From positions 372,001-436,000 of the forward strand of contig CAVRSV010000012.1 of NCBI GenBank assembly GCA_963723965.1: 64,000 nt of DNA. The letters run 5' to 3'. The translations under genes were made by a program, and so were the position numbers. The notes beneath the pieces are model-generated. The model searched no databases. It saw only the letters and a list, made by a program, of their open reading frames with translations, and had not been told where the DNA came from. Positions within the stretch are counted from its first letter, which is position 1, and every line of letters begins with the position of its first letter. Source of the stretch: JARRKC01 sp963723965 (lineage in GTDB: Bacteria > Acidobacteriota > UBA6911 > RPQK01 > JAPXNP01). Of this stretch, positions 24,711-33,331 are shown one piece after another.

Positions 24711-26378
24711 CTACTCGGACAGGTGGCCATAGGCCGGGAGGCTCTGAAGGCGCGGATCGTCGACGGCTCCCCCCAGCGTGAAGTGATAGAAGCACTCCAG
24801 ACCCCGTTCCCTCACTCCCAGGAGATTGCGCGTCAGGTCGTCGAAGAAACACCCAATGCCAGTGCCGCGAACTCCCGCCGCTTCGGCCTCGAGGTAGAGG
24901 ATCTGCCCGAGCAGCCCGGCTTCCCAGAAGAGACGCCGGTAGAACCAGGCTCCGTAGCGCTCGACGTGCGACGGCAGATCGCCGATCATCGCAAAAGACG
25001 CGACACCGTCGGAGGCGATCTCCTGTCCGCAGGCAGCCAGACGGGCTTTCTCCCGGTAGTCGCCGGACCTCAGGAGGTAGAGCCCCAGGTCGTCGTCCGA
25101 TCCGCCCACCTTCTCCCACAGAAACGCAGGATCCAGACGGCGTCGATATGTTTCGAGGCCGTCCCGTTCCCGCAGCAGAAGGTAGAGCCCCGGCTCCAGG
25201 TCTTCCACCCGGTGAACGAAGCAGGCCATGGAAACGACCGGGTTCCATGGGAGCTGCCGGTTCGCCGGATGCCCGCCCGCAGGCGCGCACCGATTGAGGA
25301 TTTCGAGAAATCCATTTCGGGGAAGCGACGTCACTCCATCCATCGCCAGGGCGCTGCGACGTTGCCGCACCAGACTGCGCACGGTCCATCCGGCCCGCGC
25401 CTGCGTCGTTGTCCCGTCGCCGGGCGCCTCTGGTTCCCCGCCGGACACCTCCGGGAAACGGCTCGCAGGGCCGGGAAATTGCTCCGTGGCGGCAGCGATC
25501 TCGTCGATGACGGGCCATTCGACGTGTCGAGAGCTGAGCTCGTTTGGCGTTCCGACGAGATCGTCCGGAAAGATCGGAACCGCCTGTGTCCGAATCGACA
25601 AGGACCGGTCCGCAGGCAATGGCTCTGGACGACCCGCCCGGATCGCGACCAGGCATTCCGCATGTTCCGCCTCGGGCCCCGTCAGTCCGGAGGTGCCCAG
25701 CAGCCGTTCGAGCATCTCCGTCGGCAGGGGTTCCACCAGGCGGGAGTTCCACCCCAGCGCCGCTGCCGAGACGGCCAGACAGCCCAGAGCATGACCGACG
25801 TCCAGCTGACAGTAACGGAAGGCACGCTCGCCGTACTTCCAGGCCTCGCGCCAGTAGATCGAGGTCAGACCGACCAGGAAGAGAATTCCGTCCTGCCCCG
25901 CTCCGAGACTCTCCCAGACCCCTGCAGCCAGGAGGCGACGCTGCTCGAGCGCATGACCGCTGGGATCGTAATGCAGCAGCGCGGGCCCGACACAGATTCC
26001 CTCGACGGGAGGGCAGATCAGATAGGATTCCGTCGGATGAAGGTTGCCGCTCGAAGGGTTGACCCGCAGGGACCAGCGGGAATCACCGGCCTGCTTCCAG
26101 GCCGAGAGGCTGAGACTGTCGTAAAGAAAGCGGCTGATCGACCCGGAACTCACCTCGCAACATGCCAGCGACCGCGGATGGCGCAGAGCACTCCACAGCG
26201 GAGAGTCTGCCGGCCCCGGATGTTCGAGGGGCGTGAGCCGACAACCCAGATAGCGGCGAAACGGATCGGGCTGGCTGGCCCAGTCCAGATAGCCCAGCGA
26301 ACGGGCGTAGCCACCCGCGGTATGCTCACTCCGCCGATGGTATCCCAGCACGGCCCGGCGTGCGGCGGCTTCGTCCAT
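24711..26378 (-). CDS. SagB/ThcOx-type tandem nitroreductase-family protein
   Basis: This 555-residue protein has two nitroreductase-like halves. The first (about residues 15-260) contains YHRRSEHTAGGYARSLGYLDWASQPDPFRRY and LSAWKQAGDSRWSLRVNPSSGNLHPTESYLI. The second (about 330-540) contains TVRSLVRQRRSALAMDG and EAEAAGVRGTGIGCFFDD. This matches the SagB-type dehydrogenase family, FMN enzymes that oxidise azolines in peptide biosynthesis, but many members stand alone with unknown substrates. No YcaO cyclodehydratase or precursor peptide is seen nearby. The gene begins 67 nt after the cytochrome b/c gene on the same strand; a GTG at 26432 would lengthen it by 18 residues. It may be the last gene of the respiratory operon. 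Confidence 0.82.
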   Translation of the reverse strand: MDEAAARRAVLGYHRRSEHTAGGYARSLGYLDWASQPDPFRRYLGCRLTPLEHPGPADSPLWSALRHPRSLACCEVSSGSISRFLYDSLSLSAWKQAGDSRWSLRVNPSSGNLHPTESYLICPPVEGICVGPALLHYDPSGHALEQRRLLAAGVWESLGAGQDGILFLVGLTSIYWREAWKYGERAFRYCQLDVGHALGCLAVSAAALGWNSRLVEPLPTEMLERLLGTSGLTGPEAEHAECLVAIRAGRPEPLPADRSLSIRTQAVPIFPDDLVGTPNELSSRHVEWPVIDEIAAATEQFPGPASRFPEVSGGEPEAPGDGTTTQARAGWTVRSLVRQRRSALAMDGVTSLPRNGFLEILNRCAPAGGHPANRQLPWNPVVSMACFVHRVEDLEPGLYLLLRERDGLETYRRRLDPAFLWEKVGGSDDDLGLYLLRSGDYREKARLAACGQEIASDGVASFAMIGDLPSHVERYGAWFYRRLFWEAGLLGQILYLEAEAAGVRGTGIGCFFDDLTRNLLGVRERGLECFYHFTLGGAVDDPRLQSLPAYGHLSE

Positions 26379-26445
26379 GACCAGCAGTGTAACCCGATCG
26401 GCGGCCAATCCGAGGCGCCGGGAACCCGACACGGGGCCGAGGATC

Positions 26446-27846
26446 CTATTCCGGCGCCCGCCTGGACTGCAGGAAGCTGACGACTTGTTTGAGCTCCGTC
26501 GAATTGAGGATGCTGCCGTAACCCGGCATGTTGTAGCCGCCGTTGACCACCCGGATGATCATCTGCTGTTCCGTGAGCCGGTTCCCCACCGTGGTCAACT
26601 CCGGGCCTCGATGTCCCCCGTGACCCGCGATGGAATGGCAGAAGACGCACCCCTTTTCGGCGAAAAGTTGAGATCCGAGGAAAACCGGTCCGGAGGTCGT
26701 GCCCACGACTTCCTCTGGGAGTGGCTGCGCCCCGAAATCGGGGGACCAGTATGCAGTGACTCCGGCTCGCCAGAGGACCCCGACCGAAAGGACGATGATC
26801 AGCACGATCGCAACCGCCCAGGGTCGTCGCCGCGGACTGCGTTCGCCTTCCGGGAAGACGAAGGGTAGGAGCAGGAGAACGAGCCCCGCCAGCAAGGGGC
26901 CCAACACGATCACATAGCTCTCGGCGCCGTGCGGCAACAGGGCCAGAACCGCAAAGTACCAGAGCAGGTACCAGTCCGGACGGGGTTCGGCCTGGATCAG
27001 GGTCGGGTCGGGAGGCCGGCCGATCACGGGCGGTCCCACCCACCAGGCCAGCAGCACCACCCCCGCCAACACGGCCAGGCCGAACACGGCGTCGCGCCAG
27101 GCGGCGTGCGGCCAAAAGGGAATACCCCTTTTGGCCAGCAGACCCTGGTAGAACTCCCGGTATCCCGGGTTCCTGACGCGCCGGCCCGGAACCGGCGGCT
27201 CAGAGATACCGTTCCGCAGGACCAGATAGAGGTGCAGTCCGAGCGTGGCAATGATGAGACCCGACAGGACGAATACATGGAGTACGAAGAACCGGCTCAG
27301 GGTGACGCTGCTGAGCGTTCCCCCCGCGAGCAAGAGGTGAGCCAGCCATTGTCCGATGAAGGGAACACGTCCGGCCTGTTCCGCGCCGACGATGATCGAC
27401 CAGATTGCGTTCTGGTCCCAGCGCAGCGTCTGACCGGTAAATCCCATCCCGACGGTGAACAGAAGCAGGAAGACGCCGCTGACCCAGCTCATCTCGCGAG
27501 GGAACTTGTATGACCCGGTCAGGAAGACTCGGATCATGTGCACGCCGAGGAAGAGGATCATGGCCGAAGCGCCCCAGTAGTGCATCCCCCGAATCACCGA
27601 ACCCAGAGTCGCAGTTTCGGTAATGAACTCGAGACTCTGATAGGCCTCCGACGAGGAGGGCACATACATCGTCGCCAGGACCATACCCGTCACGATCTGA
27701 ATCCCGAATGAGATCAGTACCGCGCTCCCGAAGACATACATCCAGCCGGTGTCGGGAGGGACCGGGTGTTTCAGCATCGGATCGAGCATGTCGATCAGTC
27801 CGGTCCGATCGTTGAACCAATCCAGTGCCGTCTTCACTATTCGCAT
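26446..27846 (-). CDS. Cytochrome b (b6-like) fused to a C-terminal cytochrome c domain
   Basis: This 466-residue protein is the quinol-oxidising membrane subunit. Haem-ligand pairs are visible: GMHYWGASAMILFLGVH (13 residues between His) and LHVFVLSGLIIATLGLH (14 between), the latter spacing as in b6-type proteins. The Qo motif is PDWY (in PRPDWYLLWYF) instead of PEWY. About eight membrane segments are followed from about residue 375 by a cytochrome c domain with CVFCH and the axial-Met region YNMPGYG. With the Rieske protein upstream it forms a bc-type complex whose c1 role is taken by the fused domain, passing electrons to the caa3 oxidase encoded in the same operon. The start at 27846 precedes MRIVKTALDWF; no upstream extension is credible. 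Confidence 0.92.
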   Translation of the reverse strand: MRIVKTALDWFNDRTGLIDMLDPMLKHPVPPDTGWMYVFGSAVLISFGIQIVTGMVLATMYVPSSSEAYQSLEFITETATLGSVIRGMHYWGASAMILFLGVHMIRVFLTGSYKFPREMSWVSGVFLLLFTVGMGFTGQTLRWDQNAIWSIIVGAEQAGRVPFIGQWLAHLLLAGGTLSSVTLSRFFVLHVFVLSGLIIATLGLHLYLVLRNGISEPPVPGRRVRNPGYREFYQGLLAKRGIPFWPHAAWRDAVFGLAVLAGVVLLAWWVGPPVIGRPPDPTLIQAEPRPDWYLLWYFAVLALLPHGAESYVIVLGPLLAGLVLLLLPFVFPEGERSPRRRPWAVAIVLIIVLSVGVLWRAGVTAYWSPDFGAQPLPEEVVGTTSGPVFLGSQLFAEKGCVFCHSIAGHGGHRGPELTTVGNRLTEQQMIIRVVNGGYNMPGYGSILNSTELKQVVSFLQSRRAPE

Positions 27847-27883
27847 AGCTGACTGTTCCCTCCCCCCTGTCTCCGGAGACCTG

Positions 27884-28396
27884 TCAGGTGATCGGTATGG
27901 GACTGGACTGGACCTGCACCTTTCCATTGCGGACCCGTACCGGGTACTGCTGCAATGGCTTCGGCGGAGGTCCGGCAGCCACGACGCCGTCGCTGTAGTA
28001 GACACCGCCGTGACAGGGGCACATGAAAAGTCGCGCGCTCGCTTCCCAACGGACCGGACAGCCCAGGTGGGTGCAGTTCAGAGAAAAGACCAAGAACTCT
28101 TCCTCGGCCTTTCGATGCAGCCAGGCACCCGTTTTGGCGGTGACCCCGGACCAGGGCACCGTCGAGGTGTCCTCGATCGAGACCTCGACGATCTTGCCCA
28201 CTTCGAAATCATCGAGCGCACCGACAACCTGCCAGGTCCCCGGCACCTTCTTGAAGAGCGGCGCGAAGAGGAAACCCACGACCGGGAGCCCGACCGCAAT
28301 GGCTCCGATGACCCCGGCCGAAATACTCAAAAAGCTCAGAAATCGCCGGCGGGAATTCTCCTCCGGCGGAGTTCCGGAACCCAGATCAGGCGTCAC
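27884..28396 (-). CDS. Rieske 2Fe-2S protein of a bc-type complex
   Basis: This 170-residue protein has SRRRFLSFLSISAGVIG near the N-terminus, which resembles a twin-arginine-type anchor (RRRF) leading into a single membrane helix. The cluster-binding boxes are CTHLGC and CPCHGG, giving two Cys and two His ligands and the disulfide Cys pair. It oxidises quinol at the Qo site with cytochrome b and reduces the c-haem. The start overlaps the small upstream subunit gene by 11 nt, and the cytochrome b gene follows 37 nt later. Confidence 0.95.
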   Translation of the reverse strand: MTPDLGSGTPPEENSRRRFLSFLSISAGVIGAIAVGLPVVGFLFAPLFKKVPGTWQVVGALDDFEVGKIVEVSIEDTSTVPWSGVTAKTGAWLHRKAEEEFLVFSLNCTHLGCPVRWEASARLFMCPCHGGVYYSDGVVAAGPPPKPLQQYPVRVRNGKVQVQSSPIPIT

Positions 28397-28625
28397 GATT
28401 CAACTCCCCCATCCAATGACTCATGGAGAAAATGAACATGATGAGTCCCACCGCCGAGATTACCCAGGAGGTCAGGAACCCAAACAACAGGACCACGATG
28501 GCCAAGGCCGTCACCGCCGGCCAGTAGGTCGGCTCCGGGACCTCCGGCGACCGAGGCTCCGTCCACTGCCCATCGGCCGAAAATACTTCAGCATCGGCGT
28601 CCGGATGGCTGTCACCATCAATCAC
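28386..28625 (-). CDS. Small two-helix membrane subunit, cytochrome c oxidase subunit IV-like
   Basis: This 79-residue protein has an acidic N-terminal half followed by two tight hydrophobic segments (about 34-53 and 55-70: WPAVTALAIVVLLFGFLTSW and VISAVGLIMFIFSMSHWMGEL). The shape resembles small subunit IV proteins of actinobacterial and related oxidases. Genes overlap on both sides (8 nt with the assembly factor, 11 nt with Rieske), so it is clearly within the operon. Assignment is by size, topology and position; no catalytic residues are expected. Confidence 0.65.
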   Translation of the reverse strand: MIDGDSHPDADAEVFSADGQWTEPRSPEVPEPTYWPAVTALAIVVLLFGFLTSWVISAVGLIMFIFSMSHWMGELNRDA

Positions 28626-29481
28626 CGTCGAACCCTCCTTTCCGCTCCCGTGGCTCCTCTGTCTGCGACAACGCAGCCGGTGCGGGGCCCACGCCCTGCG
28701 GGCCGGGTGTCGCGTACCAGCGCCGAAGGACCACCATCAACGCCATCAGAAAGAAAAGACCACCGAAGACCCACATGAAGACACCCCCCAGCTGCTGGTC
28801 GGCGGCCGCATCCAGTCCCCAATCGTCGCGGATCAGAGACAGAGCATGATAGGGGTCCCGGGGATGCACGTAATACGGATAGAATCCGGGCGGCGCGAAG
28901 GTCAGCAACACACCCAGAACCGTATTCGTCAGTGCGCCCAGTCCCAGGTAGGTCATGGCCGTCGCCGTCTCGTAGAGGTATTCCTGCAACGGCGTGAAGA
29001 TGGGCCACCAGAAAACGACACCTGTCACGATGAAGGTCAGATGCTCGAAGATGTGGATCTGCTCGTTCTCGAGCGTCAGGTTGTAGAGGGCAGGCAAATG
29101 CCAGATCCACAGGGTGCCGATCCCCAAAAACCAGGCCACCGCGGGTTTGGAGAGCAACGCCTGCAGGCGCTGCATCGACTTTCGCCGGAGCAGGGTACGG
29201 AACGGGACCTCTGGTAAACCTGCGATCAGCAATGGTGGGACGACCAGCACCAGCAGCAGGTGTTGGAGCATATGGGCGCTGAAGAGATAGGTATCGCCGA
29301 GCTCGTCGAGTGGCGAGATCAGGGCGAAGAGCAGGACCAGATCGCCGGCCAGGAAGATCAGGACAGAACGCAGCGGGCGCCCCCTGGAGGCCAGAAGATG
29401 AGCGCCGAACAGCAGAGCGCAACCCACCAGGATCGACGGCTCCGGTTCCCAAGTTGCCTCTAGCAGTTGTACGGTGGTCAT
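28618..29481 (-). CDS. caa3-type cytochrome c oxidase assembly protein, CtaG family
   Basis: This 287-residue protein has about seven membrane segments and conserved His residues in SAHMLQHLLLVLVVPPLLIAG and GTLWIWHLPALYNLTLEN, typical of the caa3_CtaG family of Gram-positive-type oxidases, which is distinct from the copper chaperone Cox11 also called CtaG. Family members help copper-site formation in the oxidase. It follows the subunit III gene by 6 nt and overlaps the next gene. The C-terminal 35 residues are charged and probably cytoplasmic. Confidence 0.85.
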   Translation of the reverse strand: MTTVQLLEATWEPEPSILVGCALLFGAHLLASRGRPLRSVLIFLAGDLVLLFALISPLDELGDTYLFSAHMLQHLLLVLVVPPLLIAGLPEVPFRTLLRRKSMQRLQALLSKPAVAWFLGIGTLWIWHLPALYNLTLENEQIHIFEHLTFIVTGVVFWWPIFTPLQEYLYETATAMTYLGLGALTNTVLGVLLTFAPPGFYPYYVHPRDPYHALSLIRDDWGLDAAADQQLGGVFMWVFGGLFFLMALMVVLRRWYATPGPQGVGPAPAALSQTEEPRERKGGFDGD

Positions 29482-29487
29482 GCTTCG

Positions 29488-30051
29488 TCATCCGATAAAA
29501 GCCCACAGGTAGACCACACCGAAAATGAACACCCACACGGCATCGACAAAGTGCCAGTAGAGCGACACGACCTCGACGGCCGCCGGTTTGGGCTTCCGCA
29601 GTCCGCTCCGGGCCGCAGTCCAGAGAACGGTGGCGAGCATGACGAGCCCGACCGAGACGTGGAGTCCGTGGAATCCGGTGAGTGTGAAAAACGTCGTCCC
29701 GAACAGATCCCGACTGATCGTGATGTGCCGGTGGATCAGATCCGCATACTCGAGTCCCTGCCCGACGAGGAAGGTCAAGCCAAAAGCGATGGTCAAGCCC
29801 AGCCACGCCAGGCCCGCCGTAGAACGGTGTCCCTCGCGGAGATGCACTCCCGCCCTCCAGACGGTGTAGCTGCTGGCGAACAGGAAGAGGGAGAAGATCC
29901 CGGTCTTCACGATGCTCAGGCTGGTGGCTGCTGTCGGACCATTCCCCTGCTGCAGGTGGTAGGTCACGTAAGCCAGAATCAGCAGGACGAAAAAGACCGA
30001 TTCCGAAAGCAGGAACAGGATTATGGCCAACTTGTTCTTCTCGATCATCAC
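29488..30051 (-). CDS. coxC: Cytochrome c oxidase subunit III
   Basis: This 187-residue protein has five membrane helices, the short form typical of caa3 and related oxidases. FTLTGFHGLHVSVGLVMLATV and the closing SLYWHFVDAVWVFIFGVVYLW are the family signature. It stabilises subunit I in the inner membrane and has no cofactor. It begins 6 nt after the subunit I stop and ends 6 nt before the CtaG-type gene. Confidence 0.95.
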   Translation of the reverse strand: MMIEKNKLAIILFLLSESVFFVLLILAYVTYHLQQGNGPTAATSLSIVKTGIFSLFLFASSYTVWRAGVHLREGHRSTAGLAWLGLTIAFGLTFLVGQGLEYADLIHRHITISRDLFGTTFFTLTGFHGLHVSVGLVMLATVLWTAARSGLRKPKPAAVEVVSLYWHFVDAVWVFIFGVVYLWAFIG

Positions 30052-30057
30052 GACAGC

Positions 30058-31722
30058 TCAGGCGCCTCCTTCATGCATCCAATCAGGATCGTCGGGGTGT
30101 TCGAGGTCCCACAGCGGCCGGCGGCTCCGGACGGGTGGGACGGACTCGAAATTCTCGACGGCCGGGGGGGAATTCGCGACCCATTCGAGCGTCCAGCCCT
30201 TCCAGGGGTTGGCCCCGGCCAGGCTTCCTGCGAAGAGGCTGTACGCCAGGTTGACGATGAAGACCAGCACGGACAGAGCGAGGATGTAGGCCCCGATCGT
30301 CGAGATCTCGTTGAGCAGGCCCAGGTAGGGCAAATCCGGATAGGTGAAAACGCGGCGCGGCATTCCAAGCAGACCGAGCGGGTGCATGACGAAGAAGGTC
30401 CCGTTGAAACCGATCAGGACGAGCCAGAAATGCAGCTTGCCCAGCTTCTCCGAGAGCATCCGTCCCGTGATTTTGGGAAACCAGTAGTACACGGCGGAGA
30501 AAAGCGTGAAGAGGGCTCCTCCAAAAAGCACATAGTGAAAGTGCGCCACGACGAAGTAGGTGTCCGTCAACTGCCAGTCGATCGGCACCGCCGCAAAGGC
30601 AACGCCGCTCAGTCCGCCGATCGTGAATTGGACGATGAACGCGGTGGCAAACAGCATGGCCGTGGAGAATTGGATCCGACCACCCCACATGGTCGCGAGC
30701 CAGTTGAAGATCTTGACCCCCGTCGGAACGGCGATCAGCATGCTCGCTCCGGCGAAGATGTAATAGATGGGGAATCCGAGCCCCGTGGCGAACATGTGGT
30801 GCACCCAGACTCCGAAGCTCAGGAAGGCAATGGCAACCGTCGAGAGGGCCATGAAACCGTATCCGTAGATCGTCTTGCGACAGAAGACCGGGATGACCTC
30901 CGAGACCATTCCGAAACCCGGCAGGATCATGATGTAGACCTCGGGGTGGCCGAAGAACCAGAAGTAGTTCTGCCACAACAAGGCGGAGCCGCCGGCCTGC
31001 GGCTCGAAGAAGAGGGCGTTGAGCTGACGGTCCGCCAACAGCATGACCAGGGCCGCGTTGAGGGCCGGGATGGCGAGAATGATCAAGAAGCCGTTGACGA
31101 AGGTCATCCAGACGAACAGGGGAAGGCGCCGCATCGTCATGCCGGGTACGCGCAGGGTAATGACCGTGACGACGATGTTGATCGCCGCCGCCACCGTCCC
31201 GACGCCCACCGCCAGGAGTGCCAGGGCCCAGTAGTCCTGACCCGGAGAAAAGGAGTATGCCTTCTCGGTCAGAGGAGCATAGGCGAACCAGCCGGCGGCC
31301 GGAGCGCCTCCTGCCCAGAAACTGAAATAGAGCAGCATGCCTCCCATGATGGTGATCCAAAAGCCGAACGCGTTGAGCCGGGGAAACGCCACGTCGCGGG
31401 CACCGATCATCAGGGGAACGAAGTACATCGAGAACCCGAGCAGCGACGGCACGACGACCAGGAAGATCATGGTCGTGCCGTGCATGGTGAAGATCTGATT
31501 GTAGGTCTCCGGTGAGAGCCAGTTGTTCTCGGGCTTGATGAGCTGGGTCCGCATGATCAGGGCTTCGCAGAGCCCGACGCAGAAGAAGAAGCCGGCGGAG
31601 AGGAGATAAAGGATGCCGATCTGTTTGTGATCGACGGAGCTGAACCAGCTCAGAAGGCCCCGGTACTGGGGAATGTCCCAGATCGTCCTGGGCGCGTCGA
31701 GTTGATGGCTGCCCTCGCTCAT
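30058..31722 (-). CDS. coxA: Cytochrome c oxidase subunit I (haem-copper oxidase)
   Basis: This 554-residue protein has twelve membrane helices expected and visible. Metal and channel motifs are WFFGHPEVYIMILPGFG (CuB His and the His-Tyr cross-link), WVHHMFATG (two further CuB His) and VAHFHYVLFGGALF (haem ligands). It reduces O2 to water with proton pumping. The start at 31722 overlaps the subunit II stop as ATGA; longer readings upstream have no homology. The motif set indicates an A-type oxidase. Confidence 0.96.
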   Translation of the reverse strand: MSEGSHQLDAPRTIWDIPQYRGLLSWFSSVDHKQIGILYLLSAGFFFCVGLCEALIMRTQLIKPENNWLSPETYNQIFTMHGTTMIFLVVVPSLLGFSMYFVPLMIGARDVAFPRLNAFGFWITIMGGMLLYFSFWAGGAPAAGWFAYAPLTEKAYSFSPGQDYWALALLAVGVGTVAAAINIVVTVITLRVPGMTMRRLPLFVWMTFVNGFLIILAIPALNAALVMLLADRQLNALFFEPQAGGSALLWQNYFWFFGHPEVYIMILPGFGMVSEVIPVFCRKTIYGYGFMALSTVAIAFLSFGVWVHHMFATGLGFPIYYIFAGASMLIAVPTGVKIFNWLATMWGGRIQFSTAMLFATAFIVQFTIGGLSGVAFAAVPIDWQLTDTYFVVAHFHYVLFGGALFTLFSAVYYWFPKITGRMLSEKLGKLHFWLVLIGFNGTFFVMHPLGLLGMPRRVFTYPDLPYLGLLNEISTIGAYILALSVLVFIVNLAYSLFAGSLAGANPWKGWTLEWVANSPPAVENFESVPPVRSRRPLWDLEHPDDPDWMHEGGA

Positions 31723-32654
31723 TTCAGCTCCTCCAGGTAGGCCACGAGTTCCTCGAACGTCTGCCGGCTCAGATCCATGTTGGGCATGTGGGAGCCGGGT
31801 TTGTACTTTTGCGGGTCGCTGACCCACTTCAGCAGGTTTTCGGGCGTATTCCGGAACACGCCTGCAGCCAGCGTCTGGCGGCTGGCGAGGTGCGTCAGAT
31901 CGGGCCCGATGTCGCCGTCTGCCGCCGTCCCGCGAATGCTGTGGCAATTCATGCAGGTGTGGTTCTGGAAGAGCCTGGCCCCTGCCTCCGCCGCGGGACC
32001 GGTCGGTTTACGGGCATCCAGCAACTGCTCCTCCAGCCAGGCACCGAACGCCGGAACGGGCTCGGCGATAACCCGTATTCGCATCCAAGCATGCTCGGCA
32101 CCGCAGAACTCTGCGCAGGTTCCCAAATAGGTGCCCGGCCGTTCCACGTCGTACCAGGCATAGTTGGGGTGGTTGGGGATGGCGTCCACTTTCTGTCCCA
32201 GGGCCGGGACCCAGAAATCGTGGATGACATCGGCCGAGCGGACCTCGAACAGGAGGTCCCGTCCGACCGGCAGATGGATTTCGTTCGCCGTCACCGCGCC
32301 GGAAGGGAGATAGTGCACCTCCCACCACCACTGATGAGCCACGATCTCGACATCCGGCTGCCTGTCGACCGGTTTCGGGTCTACGTCGTGCATCACCATC
32401 ACGGTATAGACGAAGAGGCCCGTCACGATCATCAAAGGGACGATCGTCCAAGTCCACTCTAAGGTCTCGTTGCCGAAATCCTGTTTCGGAGTGTAATCGC
32501 GCGGGAGTCTCCGGTTTCGGATGATGATGATGAATACCATTCCGGCAACGACCAGAAGAATGACTGCAGCGATGATCAGAGCGACATAGAAGAGCCGCGC
32601 GATCTCCGCAGCCTGCGGGGAGGCCGGCAAAAGAGGGCTGACAATATCCATCAT
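31719..32654 (-). CDS. coxB: Cytochrome c oxidase subunit II with fused cytochrome c (caa3 type)
   Basis: This 311-residue protein has two membrane helices: one N-terminal (ALIIAAVILLVVAGMVFIIII), the second around residues 65-85 (TWTIVPLMIVTGLFVYTVM). A cupredoxin domain follows with the CuA ligands: SADVIHDFW, then CAEFCGAEHAWM. The C-terminal cytochrome c domain starts near residue 210 with CMNCHSIRG and a distal Met in SHMPNMD. The fused c-haem accepts electrons from the bc-type complex encoded downstream. It is the first gene of the operon, about 125 nt after the proposed transcription start. An alternative ATG lies one codon later. Confidence 0.96.
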   Translation of the reverse strand: MMDIVSPLLPASPQAAEIARLFYVALIIAAVILLVVAGMVFIIIIRNRRLPRDYTPKQDFGNETLEWTWTIVPLMIVTGLFVYTVMVMHDVDPKPVDRQPDVEIVAHQWWWEVHYLPSGAVTANEIHLPVGRDLLFEVRSADVIHDFWVPALGQKVDAIPNHPNYAWYDVERPGTYLGTCAEFCGAEHAWMRIRVIAEPVPAFGAWLEEQLLDARKPTGPAAEAGARLFQNHTCMNCHSIRGTAADGDIGPDLTHLASRQTLAAGVFRNTPENLLKWVSDPQKYKPGSHMPNMDLSRQTFEELVAYLEELK

Positions 32655-32785
32655 TCTCGAATCACCGAATCTACTGGATAAGAAGCTCTTAAACGTTAAC
32701 TACCGACCATTAGAGCAGAAGGCTCAGAAAAATGTAAAGTCACAGAATGAAGAAGAAAGGCAGGCGAATAAAACTATGGTCAATG

Positions 32786-32815
32786 ATTATACTTCATGAT
32801 CGAACAGAAAGTCAA
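32786..32815 (-). promoter_or_regulatory. Sigma-70-like promoter for the respiratory operon
   Basis: On the minus strand TTGACT (32815-32810), an 18-bp spacer and a perfect TATAAT (32791-32786) make the best promoter match in the window. Transcription would start near 32779, giving a leader of about 125 nt before coxB. The whole gap (32655-32950) is noticeably A+T-rich compared with its surroundings. At its right end GGAGCCG (32888-32894) and CGGCTCC (32908-32914) form a 7-bp stem, a possible weak terminator for the incoming minus-strand DUF1634 transcript. Confidence 0.75.
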
Positions 32816-32950
32816 TCGATTCAATGCAATCAGCGTAAACAACAATCGGAGGCAGCGATCAGAATAGAACGAATCGAACCAGGGGACGGAGCCGAGTGAA
32901 GCAAATCCGGCTCCCGAAAAGCCGAGTGCCCGTGGCCGCGGATTGGGGGA

Positions 32951-33322
32951 TTAGGTCTGCATGCCGAAGAGAAGCTCCAAGAGCACGAGGAGGGCCACGA
33001 GCGCATCGAAAACGCTCCTCGACCGCACGTAGACCCACAGGGCCAGGACCACGCGAACTGCAGGCAGGAGGCAGAGCAGGACGACGCCCGTGCTGACCGC
33101 CATCAGGCCCAGCGGAGGTGTCAGGGGGTGAAGAAACTGCGACAGCGGCACGACCGGGTAGTGTGCGCCCGCGGCTCCCCGGCCGAAGAGCGCGAGCTGG
33201 AGCAACCCGCCCACCATCAAGGCAAGAGCGATCACCGAAACGATCAGTGATGTCCTGCGCATGGCTGATTCAATGTCGGCTTCGCTCTCGGGCCCGGGCT
33301 TGGGCAATTTGGGCTGTTCCAT
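32951..33322 (-). CDS. DUF1634 membrane protein
   Basis: This 123-residue protein has three membrane helices (about 26-46, 71-89, 101-119). The N-terminal pattern DIESAMRRTSLIVSVIALALMVGGLL and the middle FLHPLTPPLGLMAVSTGVVLLCLLPAVRV fit DUF1634. This family is usually encoded next to TauE/SafE transporters, as here (9 nt gap). Function unknown; probably an accessory subunit of the transporter. Confidence 0.8.
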   Translation of the reverse strand: MEQPKLPKPGPESEADIESAMRRTSLIVSVIALALMVGGLLQLALFGRGAAGAHYPVVPLSQFLHPLTPPLGLMAVSTGVVLLCLLPAVRVVLALWVYVRSRSVFDALVALLVLLELLFGMQT

Positions 33323-33331
33323 CGGATCTCG

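Noticed and set aside
29467..31515. Plus-strand open frame of 682 codons over the cox genes
   Set aside because: It is antisense to coxC and coxA, which have full catalytic motifs; the translation is charged low-complexity sequence.
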